Below are positions 26,020 through 39,000 of a stretch of DNA of 64,000 nt, piece by piece. Below the pieces are notes generated by a model that saw only the letters and a program-made list of their open reading frames with translations, did no database searches and was not told the DNA's origin. The DNA comes from Atrichornis clamosus (Eukaryota; Chordata; Aves; Passeriformes; Menuridae). The stretch spans positions 1-64,000 of the forward strand of contig WBMZ01003460.1 in assembly GCA_013400975.1 (NCBI GenBank), in the 5' to 3' direction. How positions within the stretch are numbered: position 1 is the stretch's first letter; each line of letters opens with the position of its first letter. The translations under genes were made by a program, and so were the position numbers.

Positions 26020-29000
26020 GAGAATAATCTGCTCAGACTGTTCTATAGCTGAAATCATATTTGTATCTGGAGATCGCTGTAGCATGACCTATATTCTCAA
26101 AACCCTCAATTTGTGCTCATCTACTCCTGTACTTGCCTCGTTGCAATTTTTCTTCCTTGAATTTGCAAATACATGGTTTATTTTTGTAGAATTAATATTG
26201 TTAAAGTTCTGTCACTATCATGTTTTCCCCAAATGTGGGGCACCCTTAGCTAGTTGCAGATATCTTTGCTTGGCATAAGGAAATTGCATCTTTAAAGAAC
26301 AGCCACGCAGAACATGAGATGTAAAGTCTGCAATGCAGGCAGTAAAATCCATGTGTGAAAGATGTGAAGCAGTCTGGCAATTGCAGGTACCAAAGTGATT
26401 TCTGAAAGCTGAGTTATGTCCATGTTTAAGCTTGCTGTTCATGTGTAGCGATGGTACCTGTTGCTTTTAGGTATGATGTATGGTTCTCTTTCATCTGACC
26501 CATAACGGATGGGGGTTTTAGGTGTTTTAACTGAAATTTTGGAACCTGCTGTTTAAGTTGCTTCAGATTGTTGCTAGACTCCAGACTTTCTATTTTATAG
26601 GGTAATCTGGGCATTTTCTCAATTTTTTCACACTAATTTTGCATATATAATGTGAGATCTTGTTGTCTGAGTTTGGATAACCTGTTGAGTTAGAGTAAGA
26701 TAGAGTCACTGAAATGCCATGTTATGGGAAGAGAGAAAAAAGAACAAGAGATTATGTAGGCAAATGGATCGTTGCAAGAACAAAAAAAAATCAAATTGTG
26801 AACAACTAATTAAAATGAATACGTAGAAACATCCAAACATTGGTGTGTGGAGAAATTGCTTAATATACTTGAAGCCCTCTAGGCAGAAATATAAACTGAG
26901 TCATGGTTGATTTCCCTAGGTATTAAAAAGTATCCATTACAGTTGCTTTGTCACAAAAAAGTGCAACTTTTATTTGACATATGTGCTTTACTTAGATATT
27001 TTCAATGCATAATAATGTTACTCTTGATCTATAACAGTAGATAGAAAATGCTGTCTTGCAGAACCAGAAATTCATAAAATGTGGATGCTTTTACAGACAA
27101 GTAGTTTGCTGTTAGACATGTGTATCTAGAGGTTTCTTTCACACACTTGAAAAGGCTTGCAGACTCTATATCACAAGTTGTATACTTAATATTGGATTTT
27201 TTCTAGTCTTTCTGGGTGCTTGAGTCTGCCTGTTGTGTAACTGTGGAGCATCATGGTGTATAGGTTATTCTGCTGCTGTGTTTTTTGGTACCAGAGCCCA
27301 CTGGTTGCATTTAACAAAATAGACTGAAGTGTTATTGTACACTAAGCCAGACCACTACAGAAAAGAGGGCAAGGCTTTATTTTTTTCCTTTAGTGTCATT
27401 ACTTTTAGAGTAACTTAATCTCTTAGAGGGTAAGTTTTTCTATATTGATAAGGTGCTGTATGCAATATATTGTTGGAGTAAAAAATGGGAAAAATTTTGA
27501 AGCAGCTGACAGGTGACACTAATTGATGTAATTAGCATATTGGGCCAGGTGTGCATTAATGGGGACCAAGACCAGAACCCAAGCTCCCCTGCTCCAAGAG
27601 ACCTGCCTGTTTGGCTGCAGAACCTTGCAAACTTGTATTGGGGTTGTACATTTCTACAGAGACCTTAAAATCTCTGTGGCTGAACTAGCAATGCAGAGTT
27701 TCTGATGACCATATGAAAAAAACCTAATAATAATTCATGTGATACTCCTTTCTAGTTTTATCACCACAGTAAAACTTGAGCAGCTGGTTGAAGTAAAATG
27801 GTGACAGAAATTTTCATTTTGTCATTTATATTCTGTCTTCAAACAATACTGAAGAGCAAATTGGTCCTACTGTATTATCAGTAATCAATTTAAATGGCCA
27901 GTGTGGAAGAGGAAGCTCAATATGCAGACTGCCTTCACAGATCTTTTAAAGTATTTTATTAACAGTTAATAGAGGTTAGGGACTAATTTATTGAAATTCT
28001 CATTGAACCCTTCCACATGTGACATGATGAACTTATTTTATAAATACCTATGAATATCAGTGTAGCGGTGAGTGATTGAGAAAGTGACCTGGGAGAATAT
28101 GTGCTATGAAGAGACAGCAGCCCTCAGCTGTGTATTTTAGCTGTGGATAAGATCACTTTGTATTTTTCTTTAGGAGTAGTAGATGGAGACTTAAAGAAGT
28201 GTTTTCTTGGGGTTGTTACAGCAAAGTGAGGTAACTTCACCACCAGTCTCATGCGTTTACACCCCAGTATCTGTTCCCACATTCTGCTGAGCTGACTTTA
28301 GGAAGTTCATTAATATTTAGTGACAGTATGAAGTGCTCTTAAAACTGCAAATTAATAGATTTACTTTGTAAGGTACAATCTACAATATTTCTGATAGTGC
28401 TCTCAATTCTTGAGGTAGAACTAAGACACAAGTCACTGAACTTCAGGAGAAATGCACAAGTTTTGCCTTCTTAGTTTATTTCCTTTTCTCTTTTTGATTA
28501 GGGATCACAATTGGAATAATTGACTGCTGATTGTGTGATGGCACATTGTCCTAAGCAGAACATTTTTCCATAAACATTTGTTCCATAAGTAATTTTAACT
28601 AATGACAAATACTTATGAATCATCCTCTTATCACTTACAAAAAAGAACTTCTAGTCTTCCATCTGTTTCTCCTTAATTTTCAGCTTTATTACACATGCAA
28701 TTACAATTTTCATCTTCTAAAAAATTCACTACACAGTTCATTTCCCACAGAAGGTAAATGAATAAAAATTTGTTTTCTTTAGCATTAGCCTGTCTGTTTT
28801 CTATGCATGGCTGGCAGCCAGGAATATTAGATTTCAACATTCAGTTTTTAAAAGTGTGACTTTTAGTGTTAATAATAGATAGTATGTATGGATATTGTGT
28901 AAATTATACAGTGGTTGGAATCTGAATCCTCTTTTACCCTTTCATTTTTGTGGTCTGTTCAATTCTAAGCAGAATGGCTAATTATACTGAACTAAGATAA

Positions 29001-30574
29001 ATGTTAAAAATTGCTATTGTGCTACAAATAAGCATGAAGTAATGAATACTCTGAGGTTTCCTTATTAACTAGGAAGTTCCTATGAGATTGCACTGTTCTT
29101 GAAAACAGAAGTTAAAAAATAACATGTAAATACCAGCTTTTCCCAGCTCATTCTCTGCAGTTGATGTATTGTCATGTTTTAAAGCCATGAAACCCACGTA
29201 TTGTGTTACTGAAATGTCATGATGTCCTAAGAAATATACTTAGTAATTTAATAATTCTGTCTGTTTTGTTGTAACCTCATCCAGGTAGAAGGGGAGGGTA
29301 AATCTTAATTAAATCAATGTGAGGTGATCAGGGAAGTCTGTGATATGGAGTTGTACATTTTTGATTAAATCATCCAAAGATTTATTTACAATTAGACATC
29401 TCGATATAGCAGAGCACAGAGATAATTTTTTTTCTTGTCAAGAAAAAATATATTGAGACATTTATGGCAACGTTGGGGTTTTTTTTCTTTTTAACAACTT
29501 TGACACATAATAAAGGAATCACACTCAAGTAAGAATTTAGAATAAACATATGCTAGGGAATAAAAACATATTTGCTGTTCGTTTAATTGATTAATGGTTA
29601 CATTTTGTACAGAGTTTGATAGCAACGTAGATAAAAAACAAGTCAAATAAAGTTGCTAGTAATGGAATAAGGTAAATAAAGGCTTTTCTTGCACCCAGAA
29701 CTAGAGAAATAAGGATCTAAATAATATCTAAGAATCAAATAGAATTTAAGGAATAATCCATTTATAAATCACTCACACATATCTGCAGTTCACTATCTGG
29801 ATTAAAAGTCCATACAAGTATGTATATATATTTTTTTTTTAATTTTTTTTTTTTTAATTTTCCCCCAAGCCCTGTTCTGAAGTACAGTCATGATTTCATT
29901 GGGTGCAGGACTAGCAGACCTATGTGAGGTTTTGTGCCTAAAACTCTGTGTCTTCATGAAAATGCAAAAGAGATCTGGTTTTGCCAGTAAACTTACCTGG
30001 TTTCTTTGGTTTGATTTTGGGTTTTTGGGGCTATTTTTTGTTTTTTTAAAGACCCTTCACAGTATTGATTTGGTGAGGTGCTCTTTTGTAAAACCCTGAA
30101 TTATATGCTTAATTTTAAGCACATACTATTTTCCTCAGTAAAGGCATTTTGAGGCATCGACTGCATTTGCTCTCTGTTTGTGCAAACTTTACTATAATTA
30201 ATTTTAGATATTTTTTCCTATTTAATCTAAAGAGCCTTTAATTCTCACAGGCTTTGAGAGCATCTCCAATTGTAAATACTCCTTGCTGAATAGCTCAAAC
30301 AAGCAGATAAAAGTCATGTTTCAGTGAGTTCCTAAATAAGTGTGTGTGTGAGAGTGCGCGCAGCGTAAGTGCAATTCATTATTTGTGAGCTGCTGTAGAT
30401 AATCATGTTATGCTGTAGGCCAGTTGAGGTCTAGCTTGACTTTTTGAACACCGCAGAGATGAGGAAATAATTTAAGAGGAGTACTTAATTGTAATATTTG
30501 GTGACATTAATAACAAGTTGTCTAATACAAGAAATGAAGCAATTAATTTAGGGCGTGCTTGTCTCCAAATGTTC

Positions 30575-30612
30575 ATGGAACAATCCAGGTTGGGAAGGAC
30601 CTCAAAAGATCA
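30575..30612 (-). mobile_element. Short CR1 3'-end remnant
   Basis: The segment CATGGAACAATCCAGGTTGG, followed by GAAGGACCTCAAAAGATCA, resembles the reverse complement of a CR1 3' end, where a variant of 'AGAATCA...AGGTTGGAAGGGACCTCAAAAGATCA' is typical. Only about 38 bases are recognisable; the following bases to the A17 run at 30661 do not match clearly. Confidence 0.5.
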
Positions 30613-30660
30613 CATGTGCATGCTTCTATTCCCTGTTCTTCCGTCTCCACACCCACTGAG

Positions 30661-30677
30661 AAAAAAAAAAAAAAAAA
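30661..30677 (+). repeat. A17 homopolymer
   Basis: An uninterrupted run of 17 A, about 50 bases downstream of the small CR1 remnant. The link between the two is unclear. Confidence 0.95.
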
Positions 30678-33600
30678 GTGCCTCCAAATTTTGCAACAGT
30701 TTTCTAGATAAGACCATGAATTAGCACCCGAGTATCTGTGTCTGGGCTCTCAGGCAGAGTTTTCATTAGAGAACCCAGTGCTACTACAACACACTCCAAA
30801 CATCCACAGCGTTCTCTAGTGAAGAGGAGGAGGGCTTTGGTGCAGGTAATGAAGAAATGTTATATCAACTAACAAAGCAAAAAGCAAACCATAAAGAATT
30901 TGCATTAGGATTATAAGTTAAAACTTCAAACCAAGTTGTACGTAAATGGCGAGTGGCAATAAATAAGCTACTTTGAGTAGGGTCAATAAAGACCTTTTCA
31001 GGAGGAGTGTGTAAGTAGCGGTTCTGACATACTGAATAATTACTGTTTGTTTGGAAGATTTTTGGTTAACTTTACAACTGGCTTAGGCACTGGGATAGTA
31101 ACGCCATGAGAAAATATAAGTGCCTGTTTATAGCAGCAAGATCTATTAAATCTGATTTTCAGAATCCTCTGCATGTTTGTGATTCTAAATTGGTGTTTTA
31201 AAATGTGATATATTCTCAAAATGTTTTTTGTGGTTTTTTATATTTTAAGTCAAAACAAAAAATGTGTTTAGTCCAGTTAATGATTTTTAGTCATTGTGCT
31301 GATGTAAGACACGTCTTTATATCCTCTGTCTGTACTTAAATTGATTTTTAGACATTTGGAGAGAAAGAATATTGTTATGAGGATATAATACCAGTACTTT
31401 TCACTAGCATGATACCTTCTTTTAAGATCTACAACCTTTACCTAATATACTGTATATGTTATTTATTATAATGAACTGAGATAAAATGATTATCCCAGAA
31501 AAGCACTATAAACAAGAGAGAGAACAGTGGGTAGAATCCGTATATACCAGTCTCACTTGTCAAACATTTTTCTGATAAATTTATACCTTTAATTTAAGCA
31601 CCTTTATGTATGGCAAAAATAATTGTATGGCTACAATCTCCTCAAGAACAGAGCAGTGCATATAGGGTACAATTTATCAATTTACTTTTTTTTTTTTAAT
31701 TTTCAGTTGTATTTCCTTTCTTTTCTAATTATTTCATAACAAAGAAAGTATCTAGCTTCTTAGTGGTTGATTCTGGACTAGCTGGAAATAATAACATTAA
31801 AAAACCCCAAGACCTGTCTGTAAAAACAAAAAGGGCTTTGTATGAGTGGTGCTGGTATCAAATGTGGGTTCTGTTGTGTTTCCTTATCAATACGGATCTG
31901 AATTCTTCCTCATTTTGTCTGTGACTTTCTGGGAAAGATGGTGATCAGAATTCAAGAACAGAGTACTGGTAAGCAAAGCCCTGTAGGTAAAAAAAAGGTT
32001 CTGTGTGATGCTGAGAGGTCTGTGTTTACTTTCTTGCTTGCCTACTTAATGGGAGGGAGAAAAATGGGGAGGAGAAGGAGATCACTGGCACTTTGGTGAA
32101 GCACCATTTCTGACAAGTGCATTACTTAGGAATTCAGTTTTTCAAATTGAACAAAATCATTTTAAAAGGAAAATTTTATAGAACTTCTACTTCGTTAGGA
32201 CATGGTGGAGAATGCATCTCAAACAAGAGTTTCTTTTAAAAAAATCCTAAATTTTAACTAGTGTGTAGCAACATAGGATTGTGTTGTAAAGCACTTTCAT
32301 GACTCTTGAGAGAGGAACTATGCTGTTATTTTAAAAGAATAGATGTGTCATCAATCAAACCAGTGAACTGCTCTATAAGTGCATTTCATGCATGAATTAA
32401 CCAGCTACTAGCTAGTAGATATCAAATCGATGTGTTCTGCTTGCCAGCTGACATGGAATGTGCTCAAGCAGAAATACTGTATCCAGCACGAGGTCATGGC
32501 TAGAAATATATGAGCTACTGGAGGTTTTGCTGGTCTAACACCTGCTAAAGCCGTGCACTTATGGCTGTGGCTTTGCACTACTTTGCCGTGGTCTAATAGG
32601 AGAGACAAAAAGCAAAGGACTTCTGCCGATGTCTTTTTGGACCTGTTATGACTGAAATATTTAACAAAATCTTTATCGTAAAGGTAGAAAATGAATCCAG
32701 AATTCCGGTGTTACAAATTCATCAAGGCTGGTGAGGCTGGTAGAAGATGGGTCCTTGTTTTCAGGACAGTCTCTGTGGAGTCATCACAGAGCTTTTTGAT
32801 TATGTTTGTGCCTTTATGTCTGTGCTTCAATTGTTTTTTATTTTCATTTATCTCCAAAATTCCAGCAGTAGAACTGCAAAATATGTTTGACATCTACTGA
32901 CTATGGGAGAGAAAGGGAAATAATAGCTCTGTCATAGACATAGGACTTGAAACTCTTTTGCTGGGTCATTTTATGAGTGAAAACTTGTTTTGTGCTAGTT
33001 TTGAGAAATGTTTTATTATAGTTTCTCCTGCAAATTTAGTGTTTGCTTCTGATCCATGAGTTAATTGGTTTCCACATCTTTATCAAATTTCTGAAAGTGT
33101 TCTTAATGTAAGAATTGACAGGTTTAAAGTGGGAATATATCCTTAGATTTCTTTCTAACAGAGCACGTTGACTTGGTTAATTTTGATCATTTCCACATAT
33201 ATAAAGATGTGAAAATAATAATCCAATTCCACACGTCAAAAAAGGAACCAAATGCATTGCATTCTTTTACCTGTGCAAGACTGCTGCTCTTGGAAACCCT
33301 GGTTTAGTATTCCTTCGGGTGTGGAAAAAAAAGCAAACCCTGTTCTCGGTTACTTCTGAAATATTCACAGAGTTCATGATTCTTAGGGATTTCATTTTCC
33401 AGAAATTTCAATGAATATCAAGTGTGTAAAGAGGAGAGAAGGCAGGAAAGATTGTATCCAGACTGCTGGTTTGGATCTCCAGATGGAAGGAATGATGTCA
33501 AACCGAGTCCCAGCAGGTTGTGTAAATGCCTTCCAGTAAGAGTAGCTGGAGGGAACTGCTGGATAAGCTGAAAATTTGCACTGTGCAAGATCTTAAAATT

Positions 33601-34795
33601 GCTTAAAACCCATCCATGTTTTCAGAGGAGTGTCTGCCAAGTCAAATACATTCAAAGTACGATTATAATGAAGCAGCTTAGTTAAAAATGTGATCCGTGT
33701 TTCCTGAATAATTTCCTGCTGCACTTGTATCTGTATTTGCTAGAAAGGCTAAAAACATGGAGCCAGTAATACTTTTATTGCCATTTCCCAACCAAGCAGT
33801 CTGACTGATTAAAAAAAAAAAAAAAAGATGTATGGTATCCTAATTTATCCTTATTTTATTAAAATAGACTGGATTTGTATTAATGCCAAGTAAGAAATGC
33901 TCTTCATGCCATTTCCATTAACCATTTACTTTTCATGCCTTGAGAAAAGGTTCTCTTCTGTCTTGTTCTTGATGTTTCCAGCTGTCAAAACAGTTATTTC
34001 CATTTGATCACTGAAGTACAAGCCTGACTTCAACTCTGAAAGAAATAGTGGACCACAAAGGAGGTGACCAATTTTGAATATTGACATGAGGTATTTAACC
34101 TAGTCAGTGACAGATAAATAAACCCATTCAGTAATAAAGATTGCCAAATTAATTTTTTTTTTTTATTCTTGGAGTATATTTCTGAGAATTGATGGCACAA
34201 ATGTAGAGACATGGTTAGCTCTTGATGAGAGAATAACTTCAGTCTGATAAAGTGTAATCAGGATTGTTTACATAGTAACTATTAACACTGTGGAAAGTGG
34301 AAATAAATTATTTAATTTCATAGAAAGTTCTCTGGCACAGATAGAAAGCTCAAAAATTAAGAGAGAGGGTGAACAAAAAAAAGGCAAAAATCTACTGTAT
34401 AGGAACAGAGAATATTTTCATGAGAAGTTGTTGGTGCCAATTGGAGCATATAGGAAATCATGAACAATAGATGCATTCAAAATCTCAGTGGTAACTGAAT
34501 CCTGTTGATTTCTAAGAAGTGTCTCAAATAGTTGTGAGATTAAAGAGTAGAGGCAATTGCTGAGAAAATGACACAAAAAGACTGGAATAATAATACACTA
34601 AACAGAGCAGATAAAAGAGATAGTGTGTGATGGCTCTAAAAATCACAGTGGTGATTTTGAATCAAACTGAAATTAAGTTGCAGTCACTGCTAGGTTAGGG
34701 TGACCATCCTGATTTTTCCTTTTTGAAGCAGAGGGAGCTTCTTTCTAAATGCAAGTAGCAATTTGTTGTTATTAAAGTGTTGTTCTAATCCACTT
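30678..34795 (+). other. GABRB2: GABRB2 intron, third part
   Basis: AT-rich unique intronic sequence with a 16-base A run at 33811-33826. I see no exon, RNA gene or recognisable transposable element. Confidence 0.7.
33811..33826 (+). repeat. A16 homopolymer
   Basis: An uninterrupted run of 16 A with no recognisable element attached. Confidence 0.95.
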
Positions 34796-34912
34796 TTCAA
34801 GGTCTTCAAGAGCAGGTTGGATAAACCAACGTGGTCTGACCTCACAGTTGATCTTGCTTTGGGTGTGAGGTCAGATGAGACATCTCCTGAGGCTTCTTCT
34901 AGCCTGAGTTTT
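34796..34912 (+). mobile_element. Old diverged CR1 3'-end fragment
   Basis: The sequence reads GGTCTTCAAGAGCAGGTTGG, then ATAAAC, and about 60 bases later TTTGGGTGTGAGGTCAGATG and CTCCTGAGGCTTCTTCTAGC. This is the order found in older CR1 subfamilies of reptiles and birds: a lead-in 'TTCAAGA.CAGGTT.GA.AAAC', then '.CT.GATGACCTCCTGAGGTCCCTTCCAG'. It is well diverged, so probably an ancient insertion. Confidence 0.7.
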
Positions 34913-35210
34913 TCTAAGAAAATATAAATACAGCATTGTCCCTGCAAATCTCTCCAATATTCATCTTCTATTGATTTCTTGGAGATTAAATATGCAGATT
35001 CATGGTGGAGAAGTAGAGGTATTTTGTTGTTGTGGATATTGCATCTGTTCTTTGCTATCAGGTTTTCTGTATCTGTCAAGGAAAATACACCTCTGTAATA
35101 GAGGCACCTGTAATGGAAATTCTCCCTGTGAGATGTTCCAATAGGCTTTAGCTTGGCTGAGCCATGAACAATTTAAAGTATTAAATTTAACGTATTTAAA
35201 GTATACAATT

Positions 35211-35240
35211 TAATAGTCATTGCAGATGCAATGACTATTA
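35211..35240. repeat. Perfect 13-bp inverted repeat (hairpin), 4-base loop
   Basis: The arm TAATAGTCATTGC (35211-35223) and the arm GCAATGACTATTA (35228-35240) are exact reverse complements separated by AGAT. The hairpin sits in a locally AT-rich block and is followed by two TGCAGATTTTT units with long T runs (35275-35308). No element is recognisable around it. Confidence 0.9.
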
Positions 35241-35770
35241 CAGGTGCAATATTTTTCCACCTGATTTTTATTTTTGCAGATTTTTTTTTTTGCAGATTTT
35301 TTTTTCCTAGAACATAATAATATTATTTTTTTCTCTCTTCTGAATACATTACTTATTCTCTTCGAATGTCTCAACCAAGTGTATTCTCTCTGCTGAGGTG
35401 TTGGGCTGTCACGCAAATTGGACTTTCTACCAGTTTCCACAGGCTTGTCATCACTGAAAGAAATGATATGTATTTATTTTAAATTGTCCTTTTACTTCAG
35501 TGCTGACAGTTCTCTGCAGTGCCTGACATTTTTGAGAGGAAACAGCCTGTCATATCTTGAGTTTCAGGGAGGAGAGCATTTAAAATACAGGAAGAGTCCT
35601 AGGTGACATGACACTATTGCTTTTTTTTCCACCCTCACACTCTTCACTGTTCAAACTCCATGAAATCCGTGCATAGGGCTGCAGTATTCGAGGGGTTATT
35701 GGCTGGGGAAGGCAGCTGAATCCAGGTGGTTTGTGTGTTCCCACGAGATTTATCTGTGACCAGGGAGCAA

Positions 35771-36045
35771 ACCCGTCCGTCTGCGGAGCGGCCTGGGACG
35801 CATCGCACCGGTTCGGGAACGCCTGTGGGAATGCGTCTGAGGGGCACCTGTGCTCTCCAGAGCACTCTGCTTCCTTCAGGGTGTCGGGTTGTCGCTGCCG
35901 GACTCGTGAACCGGTTCAGAGAGCTCGGAACCGGCAGGGCACGGAGATGAGGTGGTGTGGAATGTGACGGCGTTCAACAGGAGGGAAGGGCTGCCGCTGC
36001 TCCTCGTGGGGCTGCGGAATGGCAGGAGAAGCAACTGGCACGTCA
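35771..36045. other. Intronic CpG islet with a 12-base palindrome
   Basis: About 275 bases are G+C-rich with roughly 23 CpG by hand count, giving an observed/expected ratio near 0.9, which is far above the surrounding intron. It contains a 12-base palindrome TGAACCGGTTCA at 35907-35918 plus related ACCGGTTC (35807-35814) and GGAACCGGC (35927-35935). AACCGGTT is the known core of Grainyhead/TFCP2-type sites. No long coding frame with family similarity is present. It could be an internal promoter or enhancer, or a GC-rich insertion. Confidence 0.5.
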
Positions 36046-39000
36046 CCCTTGCCTGGAGCCACCTCTGTTGGTGTGTGCAAAGTCTGCGCATTTGAGAAAG
36101 ATTTAGAAGAAAAAGGAAAAAAACAAAAAAACAAAACCAATGCAAAAAATGCCAAGAAAACCAGGATAGAAATCTGCCGTGGTTGTTAGTGGTGTGTGAG
36201 AAAATGTGCACATACAGACAAAGGGAGAAGGACTCTGAGCTCATTTATAAGAAAAATAAACCAAAATTAAAATCGGACTATGTCATGCACAGACCTGGCT
36301 GGTTTTTTCCTGTAAATTTCTGTGAAGTATCAGCAGCTCTTAAGAGACTGTAATAAGATTTCAAAATTAATTAGTCTAACTTTATTTCAGTTATACAGTA
36401 CATTATTAAAGGAAATATTATGTATCCCATTGTTTTTATAATTCTGCAATGAACTGAATTCTAGAGGAAATGTTTTGGATTATTTAATAAATCTTTTCCT
36501 TCAACTCACTTTCTTGCTCTCTCACTCACTGCCTCTCTCTCACATCAGTATTCTCTGTGAAATTCCTGTTTAATCTGTAAACACTTCTTTGTGAGGTGAT
36601 CTTAAAATTTGCTTTAAAATTATAATTTTTTATGAAATATATCCTTGATGATCTAGTTTTAGAAATGTTACAATTATAAGATAATCATAACTGTTTTGAC
36701 AAAACCGTGTAATAGCTGAGTCTTTATCTTGTCAAAGGATAGTCCAAGTCAGAACAGAAAATGTGGCTGTGCTGAGCCCTGAGGAAAGCAATCAGTTAAT
36801 GAATTAATAACTTACCTGTAGTATATATCAGACTCTTTCTTTAGGGCAACATTGAGAAAAGTGCCCTGATTTTGTTCATTTCCCAATGCTAATATAACAG
36901 GGGTTTCTTAACTGTTGATTACTCACAATTTCAGTTATATTTTGAAGAAGTTATAGGCCTGTCCAGCTTGATTAGGAATTTCACTCTGATGCCTCCTAAA
37001 AATCTGACTCAATACGTTCATCTGAGCTTTTCAGTTCTCTCTTGAATTTTTATCATTAAAATGAAGGTGATGTTTAGTAATTGCATAATGCCAAGACTGC
37101 TAATATTGGCTCAGCATTGATTAATATTCATACTTACCCCATCTCTTTTAAAGAACTGTTATTCTTGCAGTAAGGCTCTCTGGGATGTTTTCTTTGGCCT
37201 TCTCAATCAAAAGGGAGTTTTCACATAGATTAATAAGATTTTATATATCTAAATCTCACAGATATTACATCACAAGCAGAGCAAAAATTAAAAGTGTTCT
37301 CACCTGTGAGAGGGTTCTTAGGAGAAAAATATCGAAGGCCAGAAAACTTAGCTGAAAGCCATTTGAAGTGTTCAGGTATTCTGTGATACAGAGGGAAAAT
37401 GATTTAGATTTGACAAACCAAGGGCAGCAGTATTACCAGAATAGAAAAATTACTTGAATATATTTGGGCAAATGAAGAATATACATATACATGCTTTCTG
37501 CAGTGTGTCTGTTTCTAACTTCTCCCTTGCTAACTGAGGAGACAGCTGGCTTTTTACCCAAAAGGAAATACTAGCACATTCATGTGTTAATAGAACAAAC
37601 TAAACACAGCAGAGCAAATCCTTTTGCCTATAAAAAAAGTTCCAATTAAATATTCATATAATATTTTTCCTTTTCAAGAAGTGCATCCTCAGGCAGCCCA
37701 ATTAAATGGAAGCACAGAAGGGAAATATTTTTGTTACAATACTGCATTTCTCAACAGCACTAAGCATAAAAATTCAGTCTGAAGCTCAGATATTCAAATT
37801 TTTGTGAGATATTTTTCTTAACTTTTTAATATTAAAATTAAATTTACAGTTTTACCTTCAGGTAACTTCGTGGCTTGTTTCAGTATTTCTGAAGGGAGGA
37901 TTCTATCATCACTGTTTTTTTGTCATAAAATCTCAATTTCTATTAGACCGAAATCTGTGGTGAAATTCTGTAGGGATTGTTCAATATCCTTTTAGATGTG
38001 GAAAGGCACACGGAGCTATTAGCGTAATAACAGGCATATTAATGGCACTTTTGGCATTGGAGTCTCTTTCCTTTTTGCAGTGGTAGCCCCTTAATTGAAG
38101 GAAGCAAGGCTAGGCTTATCAATAAATAAACTTGGAATATTTATTCATTTCCATAAGCCTCCTTGAAAAATATTGCAAAATACTTATCTTAAAAATAAGT
38201 ATTATGTGTGTTAGATTAACTCTTATTTGTTTTATTATTAAGTTGTAAGGTTGTAAGTTTTTCAGCAGTTAATTGCAGTGATCCTGAGCAGCATTAACTT
38301 GCCAATCCTTTCAGTTTCTGGATGTGTTCTTAAGGCTTTGTTCTGTGTCAGGATCTTGGGAATCTGTAAAGCATCAGGAAAAAGAGCACTCATTCAACTG
38401 TTGTGCCTCTTTAGTTCTGCATCTAAGCACAGCCTGAATTCTCAGACTTAAGCTAGATTTTATCTCACTATGAATTATTATATTCTTACCCTGTAATTCC
38501 TCCCCCCCTCCATTAAAAGTATCGGACACTCGGGGTTCTGGTAGCTGTCTCTGATTTTTTGCTTTTGAATCTCTTCTGCAAAACAATGTCTTAGGCCACC
38601 ATCTGCTCTCAACAAACCTTTCAGTTGGATCTCCAGTTCTGCTTAATCACGGGTTTATTTCCGCTCTACTTAAGAATTATTATGATTTTTTTGTTCTTTA
38701 GTGTTTTGAATAAATTCTCTACTTTTTTGCAATGCACTTATATAATAGGCTGTAATAAGGGAAGCCTAGTAACAAAAGCAATATAAATATAATTTCTGTT
38801 GAAGGTATTTACCTTTCTGAAGGTCTGTGGAATTGTACAATTGCATAGGGAGTGATCTGTGAACTCTGGGAAATAGCTTGAGATACGTGAGTAAAGAAAA
38901 CTTTGAAATTCAAATACAAATAAACTTTTTTGCTGTTTCTCGTGACCTAAAATATTTTATTTTACTTCAAAGACATGACTAAATAATAATAGCACATAAT

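Larger units (their letters stand above)
17323..30574 (+). other. GABRB2: GABRB2 intron, second part
   Basis: This is AT-rich intron without a recognised exon. It contains a CpG-rich islet around 24040-24400, a 17-base A run at 26003-26019, a possible MIR-like scrap near 25055-25115 and a 9-bp inverted repeat at 22504-22523. Apart from these I see only unique sequence and short homopolymers, including T-rich runs at 29829-29860. Confidence 0.7.

Noticed and set aside
36500..36549. CT-rich tract ending in CAG as an exon acceptor
   Set aside because: No coding frame or GABRB2 exon follows, and the CT repeat itself explains the acceptor-like look.
38179..38203. AATACTTAT/ATAAGTATT inverted repeat
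   Set aside because: Only A/T-rich 9-bp arms with a 7-base loop; expected by chance at this base composition.
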